Source: Paenibacillus periandrae (lineage in GTDB: Bacteria > Bacillota > Bacilli > Paenibacillales > NBRC-103111). Taken from it: a DNA stretch of 64,000 nucleotides. The stretch lies in NCBI RefSeq assembly GCF_022458865.1, contig NZ_JAJNMU010000004.1:62001-126000 (forward strand), in the 5' to 3' direction. The notes below the pieces were generated by a model. It saw only the letters and a program-made list of their open reading frames with translations. It did no database searches and was not told where the DNA came from. The position numbers and the translations under genes were made by a program. Of the stretch, positions 55,703 to 63,358 are shown one piece after another (position 1 is the first letter of the stretch; every line of letters begins with the position of its first letter).

Positions 55703-55756
55703 GTTAAACAGGATTCCGGTATTTTCGACAATACCATTTCAGATTAAGATTGGTCA

Positions 55757-56062
55757 ATCATAGTACAGAGGTGGTTTACTTCGTAGTGGAGAGGTGTTAT
55801 TTTTCGTAGTAAAGAGGTGGTTCGTAGTAGAGAGGTGTTTACTTCGTAGTACAGAGTGGTTCGTTTTCGTAGTAGAGAGGTGGTTCGTAGTGCAGAGTGG
55901 TTTTATTTCGTAGTAGAGAGGTGTTTATTTTGTAGTAGAGAGGTCTTTCGTAGTACAGAGGTGTTTACTTCGTAGTAGAGAGGTGGAAAAAAGCTCGAGA
56001 AAAAACTACTTTTTTTCATTTTTTCGTAGTGCAGAGGTGTTTAATTTCGTAGTAGAGAGGTG
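55757..56062. repeat. Iteron-like array: 13 copies of a 17-bp direct repeat
   Basis: Consensus TTCGTAGTAGAGAGGTG, with TACAGAG and TGCAGAG variants. Copies start at 55757, 55780, 55803, 55821, 55843, 55866, 55884, 55907, 55929, 55947, 55969, 56023 and 56046, all in one orientation. Start-to-start distances run 23, 23, 18, 22, 23, 18, 23, 22, 18, 22, 54, 23. Copies therefore fall near every second helical turn with a shorter 18-bp step at every third interval. The 54-bp gap holds an AT tract of 37 bp. Too closely packed and without spacers for CRISPR. Confidence 0.95.
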
Positions 56063-56080
56063 TTTCACTTGGACCTAACA

Positions 56081-56108
56081 AAAAACCTCTTCGGATGAAG
56101 AGGCTTTT
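56081..56108 (-). terminator. Terminator of the second rep-like gene
   Basis: CCTCTTC/GAAGAGG stem with a 4-nt loop, followed on the minus strand by TTTTTTG. Immediately after the stop at 56113. Confidence 0.88.
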
Positions 56109-56112
56109 CGGA

Positions 56113-57279
56113 TTAAATAAGCAATCGTTCCTCGATCGTATCCGTCGCTTTTTGCAGCCATTCGCTCGGCTCAAATATAACCTTAACCGGCACCCGGCCT
56201 TTCTTGACGATTTCATAATTACGGATAACATCAAAATTTTGCAGCTCATCAAACGAGTTTTTCAGCATCACATACGCCTTGTAATTATCATTCGTGTTCA
56301 GACCCAAATGATTAATTAGGGCTTCGACCTCAAGAACAAATTCGCGATCCTTTGTTTTGTTAACGACAATCAAATACAGGTTCTTTGAGGTCGGTGTGGC
56401 AAGGTCATTAAACAGCGAGATACTGATCGACACCACGTTGCCAGCCAGAAGATTTTTATACAAATCATCGCTTAGCCTCATAAAAACCGTATTCGTGTCT
56501 CGATCGATATCGACATCCTGAAAAGGATTATGAATTTTCGTTCTCCTGCGTTTCTTGGCTTCCGCATCATAAAACTCTTCCATTACAATCGACGTTTTGC
56601 CGAGGTTGTCCAGGCTCGTATGCAGGGTATCGTATTCGCCGCCGTTAATATCCGCATTCACATTATGCAGCAGCTCTTTAAAAGCGAATTCAAATTCCTT
56701 GGTCTTCCCCTTTTGCTCCCACATCTTAAATACACCGAACAAATTACGCGCGTCATAAGGCAGCAGCAGAGTTCCATTGCTATTTTGATAAAAAAGGTTT
56801 CTGAACCCGGATTTATTCAATTCGAGAATTCCCTTTTGGTTACGTCTCAGCTTCAGCGTGGACTCATTGGGAGTGGTTGAAGAAATAAATGGATGGTCAA
56901 TAAAGTTCCGCTCTACGCTATGGCTAAATTGGCGGTTCTGCTCCTGCTTTCTCTGAATCGCTTTCTCCAAAATCAAAATCTGCATTTCCAAATATTCCTG
57001 CTGCTCAAAAAGCTCTTCATTGGGGGTGCTATGATTTTCGAGATTCATCAGGATTTTTTGGGAAATATCATTTCGAGTCTCAACTATTTTTCCTGAGATC
57101 CGCTTGAGTTCATATATCTTCTTATTAATAAGGGATGAGCTGTATCCGTTAATCTCTTCATCAAGCTGACCCATGATCATTTTTTCGTCAGAGGATACCG
57201 ACTTTAGCTGTTTTTTCAGGTCAATCAGCTTTGGAGCGTATTTCTCAAGCACGTTAATAATCGCTTTACTCAATTCCAA
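56113..57279 (-). CDS. Replication-initiator-like protein (RepA/Rep_3-like), coiled-coil N-terminus
   Basis: 388 residues from a TTG start at 57279 (AAGGTTGG upstream). The first ~115 residues are highly charged and predicted coiled coil (LKKQLKSVSSDEKMIMGQ; LEKAIQRKQEQNRQF). The rest looks like two winged helices of a plasmid initiator: SLDNLGKTSIVMEEFYD, a basic KKRRRTKIHN stretch, LSDDLYKNLLAGN, TPTSKNLYLIVVNKTKD, then VEALINHLGLNTNDNYKAYV. Family membership is judged by eye. Its 3' end adjoins the iteron array, and the gene upstream of the iterons in the usual plasmid order would be the one at 54008. Confidence 0.6.
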   Translation of the reverse strand: MELSKAIINVLEKYAPKLIDLKKQLKSVSSDEKMIMGQLDEEINGYSSSLINKKIYELKRISGKIVETRNDISQKILMNLENHSTPNEELFEQQEYLEMQILILEKAIQRKQEQNRQFSHSVERNFIDHPFISSTTPNESTLKLRRNQKGILELNKSGFRNLFYQNSNGTLLLPYDARNLFGVFKMWEQKGKTKEFEFAFKELLHNVNADINGGEYDTLHTSLDNLGKTSIVMEEFYDAEAKKRRRTKIHNPFQDVDIDRDTNTVFMRLSDDLYKNLLAGNVVSISISLFNDLATPTSKNLYLIVVNKTKDREFVLEVEALINHLGLNTNDNYKAYVMLKNSFDELQNFDVIRNYEIVKKGRVPVKVIFEPSEWLQKATDTIEERLLI

Positions 57280-57394
57280 TTCACCAACCTTTTATATTGC
57301 TCATCTCATTGTAGTACGAGTTTCGTAAATTAACAATAAAAATGCTGCAAGTAAAAAGGTTCCAGCCAACCTATTGCGTCAGCGGTACCTGTCA

Positions 57395-57865
57395 TTAACA
57401 TTCGTATTTCTTGATAAGTCCCTTCAAGTGATACCGCATCAACAGCGTCTGTTCGACCGGATTCATACCGGCTGCCTCTTCCTCCGGCCCATTCTTGCAT
57501 TCCACGCGCAGCTCGTTCAGCATCAATGCGATAATTATCGGGATCGGAAAGAAGAATACAATATTATAAATCGCCAGCACAAACGTATTTTTTAACAGCA
57601 GCCAAAATACCGGATCATGGAAGAAACGATCAAAGTGCTTAAAGCCTACCCAAGGACTGTTCCAACACCCCCGATAAGGCAAATAATCCTTAAAGGAAAT
57701 CATGACCCCCCACATCGGCAAATATTTAAATATGGCAAAATACAGCAGGCCCGGTGTGACCATCATGTATAAATAACGACCCTTGATAAGCCGGCTCCAG
57801 AACAAGCTTGCCTTATGGCTCAAGCTGCTTGCTGTACCGTTCGCCGCCTGTGTTTTCAAATCCAA
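57395..57865 (-). pseudogene. Truncated LplB-type permease
   Basis: The first ~122 residues match an LplB permease (YMMVTPGLLYFAIFKYLPMW; TFVLAIYNIVFFFPIPIIIA; LMLNELRVE). The frame then leaves the family and ends in a 34-residue tail (CKNGPEEEAAGMNPVEQTLL, then MRYHLKGLIKKYEC) with no membrane segment. About 190 residues, including the EAA loop, are missing, so no permease can form. The junction suggests a deletion or fusion. Confidence 0.85.
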
Positions 57866-57889
57866 CGCCTCCTTTCTGATAGGTATTAT

Positions 57890-59030
57890 TTAATTTGAGG
57901 TAAGCACATCCTCGATCCGAATCGGACGATTCTCCTGAGCGGACTTCCATACCGCTTCTCCCGTTCCAACCGAATAGGCGCCATCTAACGAGCCTGACAA
58001 AATATCATAGGGGCGCTTCGGATCGGGACCGAGAAAGATATCCTCCAGAAGTGTCGGGTCCCCGCCACCATGCCCACCCTGCCTGTGAACGACATGAATC
58101 GTTTCCTTGGAGCCAAAGAGCGGAAAATAATCGATCGTTTGCACAGGGACAGGGAACGGTACTCTGCCCGAGGAGTGGTATTCCATTGATTCAATACGTC
58201 CCTTGGTTCCGTTAATCGCCAGCCGATAGCCTTCATAAGGCAGTGAAAAGTTGACTGAATAGGTGAGCAGCGCTCCGCCACTATATTTGACGTTAACCGA
58301 ATAAGTATCCTCGATATCAATTTGTGAATCGTAGATACAGGCATCAGAGCGGTATTCGCTGTAAGGAGCTTGAGCATCTACGGTGCCGACAGCGCCGATA
58401 TGATCGTCTACTACATGAACCTCCTTGCTACGTGACGACCAGCGCATATAATAATTGCAATCGGGCTTCACCTCACAGGTGGCGCAATGGCGTCCGTCTT
58501 CTTTTTTCGGATTCAGCTCGCCATCTGGACCGTAGTAATTAAGAGCACCGAACGCAAATACCTCTACCGGCTGCTGTCCCGTCCACCAATTGACCAAATC
58601 GAAGTGATGCGAGCTTTTGTGAATCGATAATCCTCCCGAATGTGCCCTGACCCGATTCCACCGTTTGAAATAGCTGGCTCCATAATACGTCGGCAATCAG
58701 CCCCAGTGGTCGCCATCGGCTTCTCGGAAAGCACATCCAGATCGTGCTGCAGCGCCTTCAAAATATAAGTGACATGCGTATCGTCACGCCCGGTCACAAT
58801 AATGACATCCGGATTCGTTTGTGCGATCATTTTATCAAAAAAGCATCAGCCCCGTATTCCGGCACACCGGCAAGCTCCGGGTATTTGCTCTTACATACCT
58901 CAAACCTTCTGGAGTCAATATCGAGCAGACCGACGATCTCTGGTTGATTGGAAAATGTCGAAAGCATAGGTCCAATGAACATTTTCAGGCTTCGATTGCT
59001 AACGCCGCAAATTGCATACTTTTTTTTCAT
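57890..59030 (-). pseudogene. Broken Gfo/Idh/MocA-family dehydrogenase
   Basis: Three pieces in three frames. 59030-58827 has the Rossmann start (MKKKYAICGVSNRSLKMF, VGLLDIDSRRFEVCK). 58830-about 58690 has QTNPDVIIVTGRDDTHVTYI and LSEKPMATTGADCRRI. 58690-57890 has the C-terminal domain (HSGGLSIHKSSHHFDLVNWW; GHGGGDPTLLEDIF). Between piece 2 and piece 3 about 45 residues normally present are absent, so there is a deletion with a frame change as well as a frameshift near 58828. Lies upstream of the truncated permease in operon order; both are dead. Confidence 0.85.
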
Positions 59031-59230
59031 TCAGCACCTCATTCTTGATATTGGGTTGGATGATTGCAAACCCTGCCGGTGAAGCTGACTTCATTATTTC
59101 GAATAAGCAGATAAATAGATACAATCCCGACAGCGACAATTGTGACGAACCCCCGTAAACCACATGGCTATTCGTTATTTGATTACTTATAATCTTTAAT
59201 GCCCACTTTTATAATCTTTATAGTACACGC

Positions 59231-59260
59231 CAAAAAAGAGCAGACCTCAACGGCTGCTCC
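59231..59260 (-). terminator. Rho-independent terminator of the FMN-binding protein gene
   Basis: GAGCAG/CTGCTC stem with a 10-nt loop and TTTTTTGG on the minus strand, 56 bp after the stop at 59316. The rest of 59031-59315 holds nothing recognisable. Confidence 0.85.
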
Positions 59261-59315
59261 AGTTAATCTATGGATCCATGTACCCCATTACAGCGGCACA
59301 AATATCTGTTTGACA

Positions 59316-59864
59316 TTAAATTTCGCTTGAGGTCTTCATGACGTTTTTATACATTTTGACTGCTTCAATTGGACTTTCTTTTGCTGTCATATGGTGCGGA
59401 ATAACGCGACAGACTTGAACCGGTCCGCCGAACACAGCCGACCTATACTTGTCTACATGCTGCTTCGACAAGGGGCGGTTATAATAGCCGGGAACATATT
59501 TATTGATCATTTCCTGAAGTACATGAGTGGCTTCGTCCAAATCTATGATTGGCTCCGCTTGTCCAAATATCATTACGCTCATATAAGCCGTATCCGTTTT
59601 GGCAGGTACCGGATCCGTAATGGTTCCGTATTCCTCACATACCGTAAAACACACCTCTGGATTTTCACCCATGACCTGATTACGTCTTCCATCTCCAGCT
59701 CCATGAAAATAGAGCTTTCCTTCAGTCCATACATAATTAAGCGGTACCACATAGGGCAGGTTCCCATCTACCAACCCAAGATATCCAATTCTCGCTTGGT
59801 GAAGGAAACTTTCTATTTTCTCTTGATCCTGGCATTCCCTGATTTTGTAACGAACCGAATCCAT
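59316..59864 (-). CDS. Pyridoxamine 5'-phosphate oxidase-like FMN-binding protein (NimA type)
   Basis: 182 residues from the ATG at 59864 (GGAGAGG seven bases upstream; the ATG at 59888 is less likely). FMN split-barrel motifs: IGYLGLVDGNLPYVVPLNYV, YFHGAGDGRRNQVM, VCFTVCEEYG. Proteins of this group reduce nitroimidazoles or other small oxidants, or bind flavin or heme. Divergent from a MocR regulator, a common pairing with vitamin B6 or flavin-binding proteins. Confidence 0.85.
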   Translation of the reverse strand: MDSVRYKIRECQDQEKIESFLHQARIGYLGLVDGNLPYVVPLNYVWTEGKLYFHGAGDGRRNQVMGENPEVCFTVCEEYGTITDPVPAKTDTAYMSVMIFGQAEPIIDLDEATHVLQEMINKYVPGYYNRPLSKQHVDKYRSAVFGGPVQVCRVIPHHMTAKESPIEAVKMYKNVMKTSSEI

Positions 59865-59990
59865 TTCAAAACCTCTCCATTCATTCATAATTTTTCATCC
59901 ACTCCAACTGTCTTAACTCCGTTACTCTTCTAGAGTGCCGCACGACCAGATTGCAAATACCAGCGTTATTACGGTAGTATAGCAGTAATT

Positions 59991-60033
59991 GGATTGTGTA
60001 TAAACATCCAAACATCGCAATTATGTACAATCC
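59991..60033. promoter_or_regulatory. Inverted repeat in the divergent intergenic region
   Basis: GGATTGTGTA and TGTACAATCC match as an inverted repeat in 9 of 10 positions with a 23-bp spacer. Possible MocR binding site between the two divergent genes. Confidence 0.4.
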
Positions 60034-60079
60034 ATAATTCATATTATAGGGTTGGAGCTTCTATTTGGAGGTGTGCGCA

Positions 60080-61510
60080 ATGATGAAAGTAAGTCGTAAA
60101 GATGAAAGACCGATCTGGATGCAATTGCTGGATCAAGCGATTCATAATATTAAAAGCGGAATTTGGCCACCGGGAGAATTACTGATTCCTTCCCGTGAAC
60201 TTGCTCACCTGATAGGTGTCTCTCGTTCAACTATACAGATCGTCTATGAGGAATTGCTAAGTCGAGGCTATACGGTTACATCTCGTCGAGGAGGAACGCG
60301 AGTTAGTGAATGGAATCAAGTCACAGGCTCAACGAAGGAACTAATAACATATGGCCCCATCCCCCCCTCGCTTCCCTTGTTGAACACGGCGGTTGATCAA
60401 TTACATGACTGGTTCAGAGGCAAAGAACATCGAGAGGTGGATATTGATTTTAGTCCCCATGAACCCTATTTGGATGATCAATTTCAAAAGCACTGGCGAC
60501 AATCGTTTCTCCACGCATCCGCTGCTATGGACTTATCAAGCTGGGCTTACGGTAATCCCTATGGTTTTACGCCTTTACGCGAGGAGATTCAGCGTTATTT
60601 ATCACTCGAACGAGGTATCCATATCCAAACAAATCAGATACTGTTGACCTCAGGAGCTCAGCACAGCATTGACCTAATCGCACAATCGCTTTTATCTGAC
60701 GGGGACACAATTTCTGTAGAAGATCCTGGTTTTCCAGCTTCCTGGATGGCAATGAAATATCGAGGTATGAATGTAGTGCCTGTTCCCGTTGATGAGTATG
60801 GTCTTGTGGTTGAGCATATTCACCCACAATCCAAACTTACCTTTGTGACCCCTTCGCACCAGTGCGCGGTCGGGGTCGTTATGTCAGAGCCGCGCAGGCA
60901 GCAATTGCTACATAAAGCCGTTCAAGAACAATCTTGGATCATTGAGGACGATTATGATAGTGAATTTCGATATCGTGGGGAGCCGCTTTCAACGCTGATT
61001 AGCCAGGAGCCTAATAATACCTTGTACCTCATGAGTTTTTCTAAAATGATTGCTCCGGGCATTCGTATTTCGGCTGTCGTTGGACCTGTTGAGGCAATTG
61101 CTCAACTAGCGAGGGTACAGGAGCTGACTTACCGTCATCTACCGATTATGGATCAGCTAACACTAACCCACTTCATCAAGAATGGGCATTTTATGCGCCA
61201 TATGAGAAGAGTCAGAAATGTATACCGACGAAGACATGAAGCCATGACAAAGGCTATTATGGCTAGCGGTTTAGGGGGGCGTTTCAAACTAAGTGGAGTA
61301 GAAACGGGATTACATATGTTACTTGAAGCTGAAGAGTCCTACGACGAAGAAACCGTGACCCAGTCAGCTCTCCAAAAGGGAATACGTGTGTACCCTCTTG
61401 GACCGTATTGTTTGGAAAGTAAACGAAAGGGATGGGTATTGGGGTTTGCAAAAGTAGATGAAGCATCGATTGAACAGGGGATTCATCGTCTTGCGGAGTT
61501 GATCTTATAG
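60080..61510 (+). CDS. MocR-family regulator (GntR winged helix fused to aminotransferase fold)
   Basis: 476 residues from the ATG at 60080 (GGAGG eight bases upstream; a TTG further up lies in the ribosome binding site). GntR-type DNA-binding domain at ~5-75 (LIPSRELAHLIGVSRSTIQIVYEELL), then a fold type I aminotransferase domain with the PLP lysine in MSFSKMIAPGIRI and DDYDSEFRY. Such proteins use PLP as effector; PdxR is the best known. Probably regulates the divergent FMN-binding gene and itself. Confidence 0.92.
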   Translation: MMKVSRKDERPIWMQLLDQAIHNIKSGIWPPGELLIPSRELAHLIGVSRSTIQIVYEELLSRGYTVTSRRGGTRVSEWNQVTGSTKELITYGPIPPSLPLLNTAVDQLHDWFRGKEHREVDIDFSPHEPYLDDQFQKHWRQSFLHASAAMDLSSWAYGNPYGFTPLREEIQRYLSLERGIHIQTNQILLTSGAQHSIDLIAQSLLSDGDTISVEDPGFPASWMAMKYRGMNVVPVPVDEYGLVVEHIHPQSKLTFVTPSHQCAVGVVMSEPRRQQLLHKAVQEQSWIIEDDYDSEFRYRGEPLSTLISQEPNNTLYLMSFSKMIAPGIRISAVVGPVEAIAQLARVQELTYRHLPIMDQLTLTHFIKNGHFMRHMRRVRNVYRRRHEAMTKAIMASGLGGRFKLSGVETGLHMLLEAEESYDEETVTQSALQKGIRVYPLGPYCLESKRKGWVLGFAKVDEASIEQGIHRLAELIL

Positions 61511-61613
61511 GATCATTCTCCGCAAGCAAATTTCGCTGGATTGATCGTCTTGCCACTCACAAGTGTGACTTATCCGATGCCAGAAACATATTAACGCTTT
61601 CGAAGCTTGCTAT

Positions 61614-62057
61614 CTAACTGATCAAAGCAGCGATAATAAGTGAACAGCCCACACTGAGGCGTGACCCGAGAATTGCAACAGATACGTTACCCATCTGAAT
61701 TTCCTTGGCGACTTTAAAGGGAGTAATCCATCCGAACAAGTAGTAGGTGATAATTTGGGCAGCAATTGCGACCAATCCCCAGAGGAGCAGCTCCACAAGA
61801 TTAGCAGAATGATAAATAGCCGAGGCCAGTACGACGCACAGTCCGATCATTTTCCCGCCGAGATCGTGAGCGGACGCTAGTCCCGCATTGGCCTTCGTTA
61901 TATCAGGACTGGCTCCTTCCTTGATCAGCTTCATTTCCTTGTATGGCGTAATTATCAGAAAAATACCCAAGCCTGCGCCAATAAGTCCCAAGGTTGTTAC
62001 CAAATATAATAAAAAATTAGATATTTGCTCCCATGTAATGATCATATTCAGATCCAT
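61614..62057 (-). CDS. DUF350 (UPF0719) membrane protein, YjfL-like
   Basis: 147 residues with four membrane segments (FLLYLVTTLGLIGAGLGIFL; MIGLCVVLASAIYHSANLVE; LLLWGLVAIAAQIITYYLFG; VGCSLIIAALIS). Conserved DUF350 traits include the NAGLASAHDLGGKMIG segment. Third gene of the leftward set with the glutathionylspermidine-synthase-like gene 34 bp upstream. Confidence 0.88.
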   Translation of the reverse strand: MDLNMIITWEQISNFLLYLVTTLGLIGAGLGIFLIITPYKEMKLIKEGASPDITKANAGLASAHDLGGKMIGLCVVLASAIYHSANLVELLLWGLVAIAAQIITYYLFGWITPFKVAKEIQMGNVSVAILGSRLSVGCSLIIAALIS

Positions 62058-62091
62058 GTCGATGTTCCTTTCCTATTTAAGCATCGTAGCC

Positions 62092-63327
62092 TTAATCCTT
62101 GAGACCGACCGGCAAATAAAACGACTCGTTGCCCGTAATTTTATTTCCTAATCGTAATAATACAGCGGAAGGAGTACCTCCGATAACAAAAGAACGCCAT
62201 AGTGCCCTTCCTGTGTAAGGGCCGTTTAACGTTTGAACTGTAATTTGGGGAAGCTCTACCTGCTTCTGATAAACCATCGGCTGGTCGCGGTACTCATCAT
62301 TGTCGTTGTGCTCGGCGATAGTTCCGTCTGCGTCATAGAGCGTAACCGATCCGCCCTCCCTGCCATAGATCGGCTTTTCTACGTAAGCATGCTCACCGAT
62401 AAAGCGATTCTCAAAATACGTCGGCAGCATGTAGCGGGCAACCCATTCATGCTCTTCCTCGCTAAAAAAAACACCGGTTTCGTGAAGGTTCCAGATGAGC
62501 GCCAGAAGTGCCTTCGTCTGACATAGAAATGCGCTCGGCGGGTTAATAATACCGACCTTCCCCCGTGCAATCAAATCCAGGGTATGCGCTCCAGTCGGAT
62601 AACCTTCCTCATCGGTCTCTATAGCCAGCTTTTCCAAAGCATGATGCCGCAGCATTATAGGTACAGGTGTTAAATAATCGCCATCTACAAAATACAGATT
62701 ATCCTCGTATACCCGGAGATCGGAGAGCGGAACGAATCGGCCGTTCAGTCCCGATTGCTGCAATAAGTAGCGCGTCGTAGCAGCATCCTCCTCATGCCAG
62801 TCGAGCGAGCAAAATGCGATAGGCTCCGTGCTATTCGCCAGCTCGCCGTAGCTCTCCAGCATACGTTGAAATGCCTGTGGAAAATGCTGCTCACAGCCTT
62901 CATTCGGATTTCTCACACCGTGGTGGCGGCATACGTGGCCATTCACATAATAAGCCTCTACGATTAAAGACGGTGTATCGGCATTAAACTCGATCAGCTT
63001 GATGCCGTCCGTTGTCCATGCCAGATCCAAAGCTCCGTAAACCGTTGCAAAAGCAGCTGGAAGCTTGATACGAACCGTCTGCAAAGCCTCAGCGGGAATT
63101 CCCATAGCCAGCAAAAAGTCATCCTCCGCCTCCTGCAGCACGGGATAACATTTGTGGAAAATACGCGCAAGGCGATCTGTCGCCTCCTGAAGCTGTTCAT
63201 GTTCAACGGAGTTGATAAGATGAATGTCAGCCAGCGCGTATTCGGATTCATACATAAAGTCCCACGTAAATACACCCTCTTTACGCAGCGGACCATAGAT
63301 CGAATTTCTGAGCTCTTCGTAATTCAT
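62092..63327 (-). CDS. Glutathionylspermidine-synthase-family ATP-grasp protein (YjfC/YgiC-like)
   Basis: 411 residues. The family's pre-ATP-grasp start (GPLRKEGVFTWDFMYESEYA) is followed by IKLIEFNADTPSLIVEAYYV, where the E-x-N/D-x-D-T-P motif binds Mg-ATP, and by ATP-grasp segments EKPIYGREGGSVTLYDADG near the C-terminus. It lacks the amidase domain of E. coli Gsp. Substrates of this stand-alone group are unknown; it presumably ligates an amine to a carboxylate. Second gene of the leftward set. Confidence 0.88.
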   Translation of the reverse strand: MNYEELRNSIYGPLRKEGVFTWDFMYESEYALADIHLINSVEHEQLQEATDRLARIFHKCYPVLQEAEDDFLLAMGIPAEALQTVRIKLPAAFATVYGALDLAWTTDGIKLIEFNADTPSLIVEAYYVNGHVCRHHGVRNPNEGCEQHFPQAFQRMLESYGELANSTEPIAFCSLDWHEEDAATTRYLLQQSGLNGRFVPLSDLRVYEDNLYFVDGDYLTPVPIMLRHHALEKLAIETDEEGYPTGAHTLDLIARGKVGIINPPSAFLCQTKALLALIWNLHETGVFFSEEEHEWVARYMLPTYFENRFIGEHAYVEKPIYGREGGSVTLYDADGTIAEHNDNDEYRDQPMVYQKQVELPQITVQTLNGPYTGRALWRSFVIGGTPSAVLLRLGNKITGNESFYLPVGLKD

Positions 63328-63358
63328 ACAGACTACGCCCCAACCTCTAATCTAGCTC

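Noticed and set aside
55757-56062. CRISPR array
   Set aside because: Units of 17 bp with gaps of 1-6 bp leave no spacers; no cas genes are in the window.
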